The translations under genes and the position numbers were made by a program. From Paenibacillus sabinae T27 (GTDB lineage Bacteria; Bacillota; Bacilli; Paenibacillales; Paenibacillaceae), in assembly GCF_000612505.1 (NCBI RefSeq), contig NZ_CP004078.1, positions 3,387,252 to 3,451,251 of the forward strand: DNA of 64,000 nt, written 5' to 3'. Position 1 is the first letter of the stretch. The number at the start of each line of letters is the position of its first letter. Under the pieces are notes generated by a model that had not been told where the DNA came from, searched no databases, and saw nothing but the letters and a program-made list of their open reading frames with translations. Positions 53,339 to 62,314 of the stretch are shown here, in pieces.

Positions 53339-53767
53339 TCAGCTCATATTTTCTTGCCACATCTGCTGGATTTTTTGTATGGAAAGCGCTATAGCCTTAT
53401 CTTTATTATCCCCGAAAAAGTCCTTAACGGCAATGATTAAATCGCTTTCAAAAATAGTTTCCTGCAAAAGATTTCCCACCCCGTCCAGCACGACGACATA
53501 CCGGAAATTATTGGATTTGATATTGTGACATATTTCATTTATAATACCAAATTTCTCATTTTCATTATATTGTACTGCGGGGTATACAACGATCCGTCCC
53601 TTGAAAGGACGTTCCACGAGATAAATAGCATCCCGGAGCTGCCCAAGCCGGTCGGCCGTTTGGGGAGGCGATTCTTTACCGGTTAATCCTGTATATGGAA
53701 TGAGACAGGTATCATAATATTTTCCGTTCTCTTCCCAACTGCTTCTGTCGAAGTCGCTGAATTTCAT
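53339..53767 (-). CDS. DUF2487 protein (YpiF)
   Basis: 142 residues from the ATG at 53767; a longer frame to 53830 runs through a terminator and is rejected. N-terminal MKFSDFDRSSWEENGKYYDT and a Rossmann-like fold with RIVVYPAVQYNE and FRYVVVLDGV. Cytosolic, function unknown. In B. subtilis ypiF lies just before qcrA, as here. AT-rich relative to neighbours. Confidence 0.85.
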   Translation of the reverse strand: MKFSDFDRSSWEENGKYYDTCLIPYTGLTGKESPPQTADRLGQLRDAIYLVERPFKGRIVVYPAVQYNENEKFGIINEICHNIKSNNFRYVVVLDGVGNLLQETIFESDLIIAVKDFFGDNKDKAIALSIQKIQQMWQENMS

Positions 53768-53802
53768 CCTGCCGCCGCCTCTCGCCGTTATTTGATTTCC
53801 GC

Positions 53803-53834
53803 AAAAAAAGAGGTGCGCCGCGAAGCGCATCTCT
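53803..53834 (-). terminator. Intrinsic terminator after the IDEAL gene
   Basis: Minus strand: AGAGATGCGC, loop, GCGCACCTCT, then seven U (53803-53809). Confidence 0.92.
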
Positions 53835-53835
53835 T

Positions 53836-54015
53836 CTATGCCAAACTTTTCAGTTCTTCTGTCAGGTTTCGAAATGCAACCTCGTCACCGGTCGCCAGCG
53901 CCGTGTCAATCTCACGGTACAAGATGGCGCACCGGCGCTTGCGCAGCGCTTCGTCCCACACCATTTCTGCCGCGAGCCCTAACATCACTTCATAGGTTGC
54001 CTTCATTTTGTCCAT
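53836..54015 (-). CDS. Stand-alone IDEAL-domain small protein
   Basis: 59 residues from the ATG at 54015 (GGAGGTG 7 nt upstream). The IDEAL motif is seen in ILYREIDTALATGDEVAFRNLTEEL, preceded by a helix VMLGLAAEMVWDEALRKRR. In B. subtilis the IDEAL domain at this locus is the C-terminus of the 179-residue YpiB; the N-terminal UPF0302 part is missing here. Probably a protein-binding module; no function is assigned. Confidence 0.8.
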   Translation of the reverse strand: MDKMKATYEVMLGLAAEMVWDEALRKRRCAILYREIDTALATGDEVAFRNLTEELKSLA

Positions 54016-54122
54016 TCGAATACACCTCCGCTGTTTATGTTGTTCCATGTTCTTTCCCGTACGGCCCTGGCCGGAGATCCGAGGGAAAGAGTGTAGGGGA
54101 ATTTTTTGTTTTCGGTTACAAT

Positions 54123-54306
54123 TTAACCGGCTCCTACTAAAGCATATTCACCAATCTCTGCTCTGTTCAACGAAAATGGCGCCCATTCCGATTAATGTTC
54201 CTCTGCCTATGCTGCGCAATTTTACATCACCTATGAGTTTTGCTCCTATAGCCATATAGATGGACGGATGAAGCTGCGGTATGTAGGTCCCATACGCAAT
54301 CCGCAA
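54123..54306 (-). pseudogene. Decayed gamma-carbonic anhydrase-like hexapeptide-repeat gene
   Basis: From a TTG at 54306 with a good ribosome site (AAAGGGGG 7 nt before), the frame reads LRIAYGTYIPQLHPSIYMAIGAKLIGDVKL (in two parts: start to PQLHPS, then IYMAIGAKLIGDVKL), then jumps to RGTLIGMGAIF and meets a stop after VEQSRDW. In another frame the next codons give EIGEYALVGAG before a stop at 54123. These pieces match the start, the LIGMGA turn and the following IGEYAL-GAG turn of gamma-type carbonic anhydrases, but about 55-60 residues, including the metal-binding His region, are deleted and a frameshift follows. It is a dead gene. Confidence 0.75.
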
Positions 54307-54385
54307 GCACTTTCCCCCTTTAGTTTAGCATCAATGGGAAGTCTTGCTCCCTCGGTGATGCGGCCTTGCAAAGCTCCTCTGCTCT

Positions 54386-55480
54386 CTACAGGAGCAGCTG
54401 TTTGGATTGCGCCATTTCCATTCCCCAATTCGTCATTTTAACGACGGGGCCTGAAGCCGCTTCGCCCGCGCGCAGCATTCCCAGATGCAGCATCATACGC
54501 AGAATGCGTTTTTCCAGAATTGAACCGGCATCATCGTAATAGAACGGCTTGATCAGCCAGCCCAGCGCATGTTCCAAAGATTTAACCGTCACCCATTCGT
54601 CCGCGCACACGCCAATCCAGTATACGAGTGATGGAAGGTTTGGAATAGCGCCTTTATAAAGTCTTAACCAAAAGGAGAAAATCTGCATCAGTGATTCGTA
54701 TTTTGCTTCTTCCAAAACCGCCACGCCCGTACTCGTCAATCTAAGCCGCTGCCCATCCTCTGCAATCCACCGCCGATGGCGGGCAAAGTCGTACAGGAGG
54801 GCCAGCCTTGGCGGATAATGCTCGCAGGCTCTGCCGTACCCGAAGCGCCAGCCGCCTTTCGTTAGAAGCGGTTCGGGGATATGCAGGCTGTTCATCAGCA
54901 TCTGCTGGCACCTTCTATACATGGCTCCTTCCAGATTCAGCTCCGGCTCGTCTTGCCCTACAAAGCGCAGGACCGCTTGCAAATCTGCTGCGGCGAGGTC
55001 GCCCTCCTCCCTGTACAAATCGGGCTCTCCGCCAGGCTCCACTCCCTCCTTAAGCCGTGCCGCCATCCGTTCCCGGAAACGTTCTTTCAAGTCCTTCGGA
55101 ACTTGAAACAAGTACCTGGATTGCTGGGAAGTTCCGTTAAAGAGCCAGCCTCCGTTCTTGAACCGGGCCACGGTATCGCGGTAGCCTCCGTTCTGTCCGG
55201 CCGGAGTATCGAATGACGCCGACCTTGCTGCGGCAAGCAAATCCTCTAGTGTAAGATAGCTTCTTTCGTCAAACAGCAGCGCATTCAGGAAGCGCAAATC
55301 TTGCTGTGAATATTCCCTTACCTGGGCCTCCATAAAATCTTTGCTTCCAAGCGTGTAGAGCAGCGTCTGAATGAGGTCCTGCTTGGAATTTTGCTTGCAT
55401 TCGCAGCGGTAACGGCCTGCTATAGCCGTCAGCTGGTTCATGTCCGCAAAGCTGAGCATATCCGCCAGATTCATATTCAT
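54386..55480 (-). CDS. Protein of unknown function, helical with winged-helix-like parts
   Basis: 364 residues, no signal or membrane segment. The N-terminus (LSFADMNQLTAIAGRYRCECKQNSKQDLIQTLL) resembles a SAP-like or helicase-associated helix pair; later parts (YPPRLALLYDFARHRRWIA, LRLTSTGVAVLEE, and ILRMMLHLGMLRAG with a final VKMTNWGMEMAQ) look like winged-helix units. It reminds me of the N-terminal region of XPB-type helicases, but no helicase motif is present, so I give no function. Start at 55480; a second ATG two codons on is possible. Confidence 0.7.
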   Translation of the reverse strand: MNMNLADMLSFADMNQLTAIAGRYRCECKQNSKQDLIQTLLYTLGSKDFMEAQVREYSQQDLRFLNALLFDERSYLTLEDLLAAARSASFDTPAGQNGGYRDTVARFKNGGWLFNGTSQQSRYLFQVPKDLKERFRERMAARLKEGVEPGGEPDLYREEGDLAAADLQAVLRFVGQDEPELNLEGAMYRRCQQMLMNSLHIPEPLLTKGGWRFGYGRACEHYPPRLALLYDFARHRRWIAEDGQRLRLTSTGVAVLEEAKYESLMQIFSFWLRLYKGAIPNLPSLVYWIGVCADEWVTVKSLEHALGWLIKPFYYDDAGSILEKRILRMMLHLGMLRAGEAASGPVVKMTNWGMEMAQSKQLLL

Positions 55481-55538
55481 CGCCTCGCTGTTTTAATACC
55501 ATTATGGGATTACTGGCTTTTTTTATTCCATTTTTCGC

Positions 55539-55566
55539 AAAAAAAATAACCCGAGGCCATCGGGTT
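55539..55566 (-). terminator. Intrinsic terminator of the histidine phosphatase gene
   Basis: Arms AACCCGA and TCGGGTT (55548-55554 and 55560-55566) around a 5-nt loop, then UAUUUUUUUU on the minus strand. Confidence 0.92.
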
Positions 55567-56152
55567 AACGCTGATTTTGCAGGATATGGCGGGTACAGTT
55601 GTACAGCAGAGGGTTCCATTCCTTCTCTTTCTTCTCCAAAATGGTGAGGGACAGATTTCCGATCCGCTCGGAATATCTGTTCTTGTACAGCGCGGCATAG
55701 AGCTGGGCCAGCAGCCCTCCATGCGACACGACAAGCACATTCTTGTCCGGATGCTTCGCGGATAAATCTCCCATAAAGGCAAGCGCCCGCGCCTGAAGCT
55801 GTTCATCCTTCTCCTGGCCGAATTCCTGACAAGCCCAGTCCTTTCCCCATCTCGCTTCGCGCTCGGCGGCTGTAAGCCCTTCTACCTGCCCGTATGCGCG
55901 TTCTCTGATACGCTCGTCTGCCTCAAGCAGCGGAAGCCCGAGCCGGCCGGCAATAATTTTTCCCGTTTCTTCCGCCCGGGAAAGATTGCTAGTAATGCAG
56001 TAATCCCAGCGGTAAGGTTCGTGCAGCAGGCGCTCCGCCAGCATTTCCGCCTGTCTGCGCCCTTCACTGTTGAGCGGGATATCACTTTGTCCTTGAATCC
56101 TGCCGGCAGCGTTCCAATCGGTCTGTCCATGGCGTATCAAGCCCATCAACAT
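55565..56152 (-). CDS. Histidine phosphatase family protein (phosphoglycerate mutase-like)
   Basis: 195 residues. The RHG motif LIRHGQTDWNAAGRIQGQSD carries the phosphorylated His; second His in VLVVSHGGLLAQLYAAL; Arg in SNLSRAEETGKII; Glu in IRERAYGQVEGLT. Such proteins dephosphorylate small molecules; B. subtilis PhoE-like enzymes are close in pattern. Substrate unknown. Single-gene unit with its own terminator. Confidence 0.92.
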   Translation of the reverse strand: MLMGLIRHGQTDWNAAGRIQGQSDIPLNSEGRRQAEMLAERLLHEPYRWDYCITSNLSRAEETGKIIAGRLGLPLLEADERIRERAYGQVEGLTAAEREARWGKDWACQEFGQEKDEQLQARALAFMGDLSAKHPDKNVLVVSHGGLLAQLYAALYKNRYSERIGNLSLTILEKKEKEWNPLLYNCTRHILQNQR

Positions 56153-56243
56153 AAGTAACTCCCATCCTTTTCCGTATATTTTTTTCTTACTGTACCATGG
56201 ATGAGCTTAAATGTCTTCTTTTTTGACAGGCTGCGGACACATC

Positions 56244-56275
56244 AAAAAAGCCCTCTTGGCTGTTCAAGAGAGCTT
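56244..56275 (-). terminator. Intrinsic terminator of the sigma/anti-sigma operon
   Basis: Minus strand: AAGCTCTCTTG, 6-nt loop, CAAGAGGGCTT, then UUUU (56244-56249 region). It is 3 nt after the anti-sigma stop. Confidence 0.88.
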
Positions 56276-56277
56276 CT

Positions 56278-56871
56278 TCAATGCCTGCGGTACCGGTTAA
56301 GCCGGGTTAACGAAAAAATGGATAGGGCGATTCCCAGCATCGACAGCACCATCCAGTACTGAGGATGGGTCGGACCCATGCTTACAACGAGCGGCTCGAT
56401 AATCTGGCTGCCGCTGGATTCAACCGGATATACGGACTGCCAATCGCCAGTCGATCCTGCGACTCCGGTCGGTACGATCCCGCTCTTCGCCATTGTGGTG
56501 TTGTCCGGCGTCTGCACCAATGTAAAATACAGAAAACTGGACAGGAATATCGCGAGAAAGCAGGCGATCCACAGGCTGATCCGCCGCCGGAAGATTCCAG
56601 GCTTGCCTGGGGACTTGCCGTCCCCCGGCATCAGCCAGGGGCTTTCCAGGTAAATTCGTTCCATCACGCGCGCATTGACTGCCTCGGCGCGTTCCTCGCT
56701 GACCTCGGACTTTATGTCCTGGATCATACGGGTACTCTCTTCCCACATCTCCCATTCGGCCGTGCAATAGGAGCATTGCGAGACGTGCTGCAATAAAGCG
56801 ATGCGCTCCAATTTGCCCGGGGGAGCATCCCAAAGAAGCGGAATCAAATTCTGCGCTTCTCTACAGTTCAT
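56278..56871 (-). CDS. Zinc-finger anti-sigma factor (zf-HC2), membrane-anchored
   Basis: 197 residues. The N-terminal zinc anti-sigma motif is C3, H29-x3-C33-x2-C36 (LLQHVSQCSYC). Two membrane segments follow: ISLWIACFLAIFLSSFLYFTLV and a C-terminal MVLSMLGIALSIFSL, with an external region of about 65 residues between. Its start overlaps the sigma-factor stop by 4 nt, so it should bind and hold that sigma factor at the membrane until a signal arrives. Confidence 0.9.
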   Translation of the reverse strand: MNCREAQNLIPLLWDAPPGKLERIALLQHVSQCSYCTAEWEMWEESTRMIQDIKSEVSEERAEAVNARVMERIYLESPWLMPGDGKSPGKPGIFRRRISLWIACFLAIFLSSFLYFTLVQTPDNTTMAKSGIVPTGVAGSTGDWQSVYPVESSGSQIIEPLVVSMGPTHPQYWMVLSMLGIALSIFSLTRLNRYRRH

Positions 56872-57464
56872 TGGCTTTTCATCCTCTCAGGCTGTTCAGC
56901 ATATGCAGGTTCGTAAAAATAGGACTCAAGCTGCAGCTTCACGCTGCTTCTGGCGCGGAACAACAACGATTTGACCGAGCTTACGCTCTGGTCTAGAATG
57001 GTCGCGATTTCCTGATAATCCATTTGGTCGTACTCCCGCAAAATCAGCGCGGACCGCTGCTTCTCCGGAAGATTATTGATGGCTTTGCGTACGAGACTCA
57101 TCCGTTCATTGCGCAGCACGGCTTGCTCCGGCGCAACTTCCAGCGGCGCGACAGGCGTATAGCCGCTTTCCTCAAGCGACACATTGCCTACGCGGTTCTT
57201 CCGAAGCTCGCTGAGCACGGTATTACGGGCGATCGTGTACAGCCATGTGGAAAAAGAAGCGTCAACTTCACGAAAGGAATGAAGGCTGCGAAAAGCCTTG
57301 TAGAACGTCTCGGAACAGAGATCTTCGGCGATGAGCTCCATCTGGGAATTTTTTAGCATATGATAGACAAATGCCAGGATTTTGCGTTGGTAACGTCGCA
57401 TGAGTTCTGAATAAAGTTCGGTATTTCCCTGCTTGATCAGCTGGATTAACTGGGAATCCGTCAT
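56868..57464 (-). CDS. ECF-type RNA polymerase sigma factor
   Basis: 198 residues from the ATG at 57464 (GAGGAGG 12 nt before; the ATG at 57488 has none). Region 2: LMRRYQRKILAFVYHML, DLCSETFYKAFRSLHSF, FSTWLYTIARNTVLSELRKN. Region 4: INNLPEKQRSALILREYDQMDYQEIATILDQSVSSVKSLLFRARS (split here as two helices around EIATILDQSVSSVKS). It directs RNA polymerase to stress or envelope genes; its own targets cannot be read from this window. Paired with a zf-HC2 anti-sigma factor. Confidence 0.93.
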   Translation of the reverse strand: MTDSQLIQLIKQGNTELYSELMRRYQRKILAFVYHMLKNSQMELIAEDLCSETFYKAFRSLHSFREVDASFSTWLYTIARNTVLSELRKNRVGNVSLEESGYTPVAPLEVAPEQAVLRNERMSLVRKAINNLPEKQRSALILREYDQMDYQEIATILDQSVSSVKSLLFRARSSVKLQLESYFYEPAYAEQPERMKSQ

Positions 57465-57830
57465 GGTTGGGCGTTTCCTCCTCGCCATAGCACGTCATAT
57501 CCCGTCCGTAATCATTATTACCGAGCGGGTCCAGAAAAGTTGCGGTTGTTCTGAAAAAAAAGAACCGATTTTCATACCGGTTTATATGTATATTCAAGAC
57601 GGCTATTTTTAAACTTAATATATTATTCTATCGGCAAATCTACAAAAATACTTACCTATTGTACCACATTTCGGTTAACGGTGACATGAATAGACGGACG
57701 CGGGATGGAAACTTCTTTCTGCTAACCCTATTCGACAAAAAATTGGGCTTACCTGCACCCGCTGGAAAACAGGATTATGACTTGCCAAACGAGGCTCATA
57801 AATAATGAACTAATTTTTTTCGTGAAAGCG
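57465..57830. other. Intergenic region upstream of the sigma-factor gene
   Basis: 366 nt without a gene on either strand. On the minus strand TACAAT at 57658-57663 with ATGTCA at 57682-57687 (18-nt gap) is a possible promoter for the sigma operon, with a leader of about 190 nt. No ECF-type AAC motif autoregulatory site is convincing. Confidence 0.4.
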
Positions 57831-57859
57831 TTGACAAAATGTAAACGGATACATATAAT
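57831..57859 (+). promoter_or_regulatory. Consensus sigma-A promoter of a predicted small RNA
   Basis: Perfect TTGACA (57831-57836), exactly 17 nt, perfect TATAAT (57854-57859). No protein gene follows on the plus strand before a terminator about 80 nt downstream. Confidence 0.88.
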
Positions 57860-57865
57860 AAAAGT

Positions 57866-57947
57866 ACAGTATGGTTTCTCTCCACTCCTATCCAAATACT
57901 AAGCTCTAAATGAGCAAGGGCCGCTTTTGAAAGCGGTCTATTTTTTT
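57866..57947 (+). ncRNA. Predicted about 80-nt small RNA with C-rich single-stranded region
   Basis: The transcript from the consensus promoter would start near 57866 and end at a terminator with arms GGCCGCTTT (57919-57927) and AAAGCGGTC (57930-57938) and a seven-U tract (57941-57947). Between them lies CTCTCCACTCCTATCC (57878-57893), which is C-rich, little structured and complementary to GGAG-type ribosome sites, like the C-rich loops of FsrA or RoxS/RsaE. The only reading frame is 12 codons from an ATG at 57871 without a ribosome site. Targets unknown. Confidence 0.65.
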
Positions 57948-57983
57948 GTTTTTTGGATGGATTGGACGAATTGAGGGATATAT

Positions 57984-58007
57984 AAAAAAGCCGGGCATTC
58001 GCCCGGC
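57984..58007 (-). terminator. Intrinsic terminator of tyrA
   Basis: GCCGGGC/GCCCGGC arms (58001-58007 and 57990-57996 on the minus strand) with a 4-nt loop, then UUUUUU. 11 nt after the tyrA stop. Confidence 0.93.
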
Positions 58008-58017
58008 CTTGCTCTTG

Positions 58018-59112
58018 CTATACATACACCGTGTAATCACGCCGCTGCAGCAGCGCTTTGGCCCGCTCCATATCGCATTCTTGACGGAAGGACAGGCGCA
58101 TAATGCCCGGAACGTCCTCCCGGCTCTCGATAATTTGCACGTTGCTCAGGTTGATGCCTTGATCGCCCAGCTCCGTGGCAATCCGTCCGATAATGCCGGG
58201 GTGGTCGGGAACGTCGATATGCAGGTCGAACAGCGGGGTAATCATTCCCTTGCGCCGCTCGGGCAGCTTGCCGCGGAACCCGTTTGCTTCCTTGAATGCC
58301 TCCTCAATCCCTTCGCCGTCGGCGTTCTCCAGCAGCTGTACGAAGGAAGACACCTCTTCATTCCAGTCCTTGAGCAGTTTAAGCATTACCTCGCGGTTGT
58401 TCAGCAGAATATCCCGCCAGATTACAGGCTCGCTCGATGCGATCCGCGTTATGTCGCGGAAACCGCCCGCAGCCAGCGTGCTGTAAAGCGAGTCGCCGGA
58501 ATCGTACCCGTGAACCTGGTTAACTAGCGCCACGGCAATAATATGAGGCAAATGGCTGATCGCTCCGACAATCTCATCATGCCGCTGCGGGTCCAGCCGC
58601 ACGATTTGCGCTCTCGTATGTACCAGAAGGGCCTTGAGCGACTCATACGCCTCTTCGGGTACGCCCGGCGGCGGAGTCAGCACATAATAGGCGTTCTCGA
58701 ACAGCAGCGACGAGGCCGCTTCGACCCCGGAACGTTCCGATCCTGCCATCGGATGGCCGCCGATAAAATGAACGTCCTGCAGATCAAGCGAAGAAGCGCA
58801 TTCCGCGATGCTCGCCTTGGTGCTGCCGACATCGGTAATAATGCAGCCCTTCTTCAGCGGCAGCTTGCTCAGCCTGAGGAGATAATCTTCCAGCATTCCA
58901 ACCGGAACGCATAAAAAAATAAAATCGGCGTCCAGCGCCGCCTCTTCAAATGACAGCGTCGCACTGTCGACTACGCCTCTGCTCACATATTTCTCAGCAG
59001 ATTCCGGGCGGTGGGCGTGTCCCACAACGCTGAGGCCTTCCCTGCCCTTGAAGCAAAGGGCAAGGGAACCGCCAATCAGCCCGACGCCGAAAATTGCAAT
59101 CTTAGTCGTCAT
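58018..59112 (-). CDS. tyrA: Prephenate dehydrogenase with ACT domain
   Basis: 364 residues from the ATG at 59112; a TTG four codons earlier (59124) is closer to AGAAGG and cannot be excluded. NAD-dependent oxidative decarboxylation of prephenate in tyrosine synthesis. Rossmann motif IAIFGVGLIGGSLALCFKG, HPMAGSERSGVEAAS with the catalytic His, AISHLPHIIAVALV, and a C-terminal ACT domain (FDLHIDVPDHPGIIGRIATE) for feedback control by tyrosine. 46 nt after hisC. Confidence 0.95.
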   Translation of the reverse strand: MTTKIAIFGVGLIGGSLALCFKGREGLSVVGHAHRPESAEKYVSRGVVDSATLSFEEAALDADFIFLCVPVGMLEDYLLRLSKLPLKKGCIITDVGSTKASIAECASSLDLQDVHFIGGHPMAGSERSGVEAASSLLFENAYYVLTPPPGVPEEAYESLKALLVHTRAQIVRLDPQRHDEIVGAISHLPHIIAVALVNQVHGYDSGDSLYSTLAAGGFRDITRIASSEPVIWRDILLNNREVMLKLLKDWNEEVSSFVQLLENADGEGIEEAFKEANGFRGKLPERRKGMITPLFDLHIDVPDHPGIIGRIATELGDQGINLSNVQIIESREDVPGIMRLSFRQECDMERAKALLQRRDYTVYV

Positions 59113-59157
59113 GTCTTTGAACAACTCGCCTTCTGTATATTCCTTGCCAGGCCGGTG

Positions 59158-60255
59158 CTATGCCTGAACGCCCTGCTCTTGGAGGGCGGCCTCCAAAGCC
59201 TGGATAAAGACCTTGTTCTGCTCCTGCGATCCGACGGTAACCCGGATCCAGGTAGGATAAAGGCGGTGCCCGGCTCTTACGATGACACCTTTGCGAAGCA
59301 GCAGTTCGAAAATATCGAACGCCGGCACGCGGACGTCAACCATAATGAAGTTCCCCTGCGACGGGAAGTATTCCAGCCCAAGCCGCTTGAATTCATCCTG
59401 CAGCTGAACGAGCCCCGCGCTGTTAAGGCGCCGGCATTCTTCAACATATTCCCGGTCTCCCAGCGCCGCGAGAGCCGCAGCCTGAGCAAGACGCGACGTG
59501 TTGAACGGTTCGCGCACCTGGTTGATCAGCGTAATAATTTCAGGACTGGCGACACCGTATCCAATCCGCAGGGCGGCCAGCCCGTAAATTTTGGAGAATG
59601 TCCGTAGCACGACAAGGTTCGGGTAACGCTCCAGCAGCTTGATGCCGTTGGAGTAGGACGAATCGGTAGCATACTCGTAATACGCTTCGTCAAGCACAAC
59701 CATAACGCGGTCCGGGACCGCATCAAGGAAAGCCGTCAGCGCCGATTCAGGCACAAACGTCCCTGTCGGGTTGTTCGGATTGCAGACCCAGATGACCTTC
59801 GTCTTATCGGTCACGCGGGCCAGCATCCCATCCAGGTCGTGGGTGCCCTGTACAAGCGGCACTTCGATGCTGACCGCTCTTTCAATATCCGCATTGCTCT
59901 TGTATACGGAGAAGGTCTGGTCGGCCATGATCGTCTCATCGCCGGGGAGGAAGAAGGCGCGGGCGATCAGCGCAATAATTTCGTCCGAGCCGCAGCCGAA
60001 AATGATGTTCTCCGCGTTCACCCCCAAATGGGCGGCCAGTGCGGCGGTCAATTCGGCGGCTGAACCGTCGGGATACAGACTGAGCTGATCAAGCTCGGCC
60101 TGTATTGCGGCTTTGGCACTCGGCGAGGAACCGTACGGATTCTCATTGGAGGCCAGCTTAATGACCTCGTCCAGGCCGTACTCCTTCTTCACTTCTTCTA
60201 TGGGCTTGCCCGGCTTGTATACCGGAAGGTTAACGATATGGGGTTTCGGCTTCAT
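59158..60255 (-). CDS. hisC: Histidinol-phosphate aminotransferase
   Basis: 365 residues. PLP enzyme of histidine synthesis that in Bacillus also transaminates aromatic precursors, which explains its place between trp and tyrA. Asn in NPNNPTGTF, Asp/Tyr in VVLDEAYYEYA, PLP Lys in RTFSKIYGLAALRIGY, and Arg near the C-terminus. ATG with GAGAGAGG upstream. 41 nt after trpA. Confidence 0.95.
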   Translation of the reverse strand: MKPKPHIVNLPVYKPGKPIEEVKKEYGLDEVIKLASNENPYGSSPSAKAAIQAELDQLSLYPDGSAAELTAALAAHLGVNAENIIFGCGSDEIIALIARAFFLPGDETIMADQTFSVYKSNADIERAVSIEVPLVQGTHDLDGMLARVTDKTKVIWVCNPNNPTGTFVPESALTAFLDAVPDRVMVVLDEAYYEYATDSSYSNGIKLLERYPNLVVLRTFSKIYGLAALRIGYGVASPEIITLINQVREPFNTSRLAQAAALAALGDREYVEECRRLNSAGLVQLQDEFKRLGLEYFPSQGNFIMVDVRVPAFDIFELLLRKGVIVRAGHRLYPTWIRVTVGSQEQNKVFIQALEAALQEQGVQA

Positions 60256-60296
60256 GAGCGGTCCTCTCTCTCAGTAAAATCAATCGATGTGTACAG

Positions 60297-61118
60297 CTAC
60301 GGTCTTAATTGTGCCACAAAATTGCGAATTTGCAACAGTCCCTCGGCACGCTTCGCCGGGTCTTGAAGCAGGACAATCACTTCCTCGATTTTGCGGACGA
60401 TTGCGCTTCCGACTACGACGCCATCGGAGATTTTGGCAAATCTGGCAACCTGATCGGGTGTGGATATGCCGAATCCGACGGCTACCGGAAGGTCGGTCGA
60501 TTGACGGACGGTTTCAATGAACCGGTCCACGCTTTCATGGAAAGACGAACGTTCGCCTGTCACGCCGAGCGAGGACACGCAGTAAACAAAGCCGCTGGCG
60601 TCATTTACGATCTTGGCGATACGTTCGCTTGAGGTCGGTGCGACCAGCGGAATCAGGTTGATGCCGGCCTCGCGGCTGCGACGGCGCATCTCCTCCGACT
60701 CCTCAATTGGCAGGTCCGGGATAATCAATCCGCTGATTTCATGATTACCCAGTTCCGCGAAGAATGTATCGAGTCCCATTTGCAGCACGGGATTGTAGTA
60801 AGTAAAAAGAATGAACGGAAGCTGGCTTCCTGCCTTGCGGGCCTTGAGCGCCGCTTCCATACAGGTCCGCAGGTGAACGTTCCCCTTCAGCGCCCGCGCG
60901 GAAGCGCGCTGGATCACCGGCCCGTCCGCCAGCGGATCGGAATAGGGAACTCCCAGTTCGACCATATCCGCTCCGGCTGCTTCCAGCTCGGCAATAATCG
61001 CAAGGCTGGTCTCAAGATCAGGATCGCCCACAGTAAGAAACGGAATCAGTGCCGTCCGGCCCTGCTCCTTCAGGCGGCGGAACGCGAGATCCATGCGGTT
61101 TGTCGTTTCGGTCGTCAT
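60297..61118 (-). CDS. trpA: Tryptophan synthase alpha chain
   Basis: 273 residues. Cleaves indole-glycerol phosphate to indole. The catalytic Glu is in [19 protein letters not shown] and the Asp in [10 protein letters not shown]; the phosphate-binding [12 protein letters not shown] is near the C-terminus. The start overlaps the trpB stop by 4 nt. Confidence 0.97.
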   Translation of the reverse strand: MTTETTNRMDLAFRRLKEQGRTALIPFLTVGDPDLETSLAIIAELEAAGADMVELGVPYSDPLADGPVIQRASARALKGNVHLRTCMEAALKARKAGSQLPFILFTYYNPVLQMGLDTFFAELGNHEISGLIIPDLPIEESEEMRRRSREAGINLIPLVAPTSSERIAKIVNDASGFVYCVSSLGVTGERSSFHESVDRFIETVRQSTDLPVAVGFGISTPDQVARFAKISDGVVVGSAIVRKIEEVIVLLQDPAKRAEGLLQIRNFVAQLRP

Positions 61119-62314
61119 TTCAGCCCTTCCCCTTCCGTATACGCCATAATCGATTCCACGTCTTTATCGCCTCGGCCCGACAGACAGATAACGATGATGT
61201 CATCCTTGGAGAGCGTTGGCGCGATCTTCGCAACCTGCGCCACGGCATGGGCCGATTCCAGTGCGGGAATGATCCCTTCCGTCACGCAGAGCAGCTTAAG
61301 GGCATCGAGCGCTTCCCGGTCGGTAATCGGCACATATTTGACGCGTTCGATATCTTTCAGATAGGAGTGCTCCGGTCCGACACCGGGGTAATCAAGCCCG
61401 GCGGAGATCGAGTGCGCCTCGATTACTTGACCGTGTTCGTCCTGAAGCAAATAGCTCATTGAGCCTTGGAACACCCCGTGGCTTCCCTTGCTCATCGTGG
61501 CGGCATGATACGGCGTATCGACGCCTTTGCCTGCGGCTTCGACGCCGATCATGCCCACGCTCTCGTCTTCCAGAAACGGATAGAACATGCCGATGGCGTT
61601 GCTGCCGCCACCGACGGCGGCTACGAGCAGATCCGGCAGCCTTCCTTCCGCCTCCAGAATTTGCTTCCGTGTCTCATCCCCGATAATCCGCTGGAAATTG
61701 CGGACCATCATCGGATACGGATGCGGACCTACCGCGGAGCCGAGCACATAGAAGGTGTCTTCCACGTTGCTGACCCAGTAGCGAAGCGCCTCGTTGCCGG
61801 CATCCTTGAGGGTCCGGGATCCCGATGTAACGGATACCACTTCGGCTCCCAGCAGCTTCATACGGAATACGTTCAGCTGTTGGCGGCGGGTATCCTCCTC
61901 GCCCATAAACACCTTGCATTCCATCCCGAGCAGCGCCGCAACCGTGGCGGTCGCCACGCCGTGCTGGCCTGCGCCTGTCTCGGCAATGACCTTCTTCTTG
62001 CCCATCATTTTGGCGAGAATCGCCTGCCCGATGGCGTTGTTGATCTTATGGGCACCGGTATGATTCAAATCCTCACGCTTCAAATATATTTTCGCCCCGC
62101 CCAGCTGAGTGCTGAGCCGTTCGGCGTAGTACAGCGGCGTCTCCCGTCCGGAATACTGCTTAAGTAAATACTCAACCTGCTCCTGAAACTTCGGGTCTGC
62201 CGAGAATTTGTTATAAGCCTCTTCCAGCTCGATCAATGCATTCATCAAGGTTTCGGGCACGAAGCGTCCCCCGAAAGCTCCGAAACGTCCATGCCGGTCC
62301 GGCACCTGTATCAT
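61115..62314 (-). CDS. trpB: Tryptophan synthase beta chain
   Basis: 399 residues. Joins indole and serine with PLP. PLP Lys in [16 protein letters not shown], glycine-rich phosphate loop in [16 protein letters not shown], and the N-terminal [16 protein letters not shown]. Overlaps trpF and trpA by 4 nt each. Confidence 0.97.
   Translation of the reverse strand: MIQVPDRHGRFGAFGGRFVPETLMNALIELEEAYNKFSADPKFQEQVEYLLKQYSGRETPLYYAERLSTQLGGAKIYLKREDLNHTGAHKINNAIGQAILAKMMGKKKVIAETGAGQHGVATATVAALLGMECKVFMGEEDTRRQQLNVFRMKLLGAEVVSVTSGSRTLKDAGNEALRYWVSNVEDTFYVLGSAVGPHPYPMMVRNFQRIIGDETRKQILEAEGRLPDLLVAAVGGGSNAIGMFYPFLEDESVGMIGVEAAGKGVDTPYHAATMSKGSHGVFQGSMSYLLQDEHGQVIEAHSISAGLDYPGVGPEHSYLKDIERVKYVPITDREALDALKLLCVTEGIIPALESAHAVAQVAKIAPTLSKDDIIVICLSGRGDKDVESIMAYTEGEGLK

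Noticed and set aside
54246..54428. 60-residue minus-strand frame before the carbonic anhydrase remnant
   Set aside because: Overlaps both the pseudogene in another frame and the end of the upstream gene; no ribosome site at its start.
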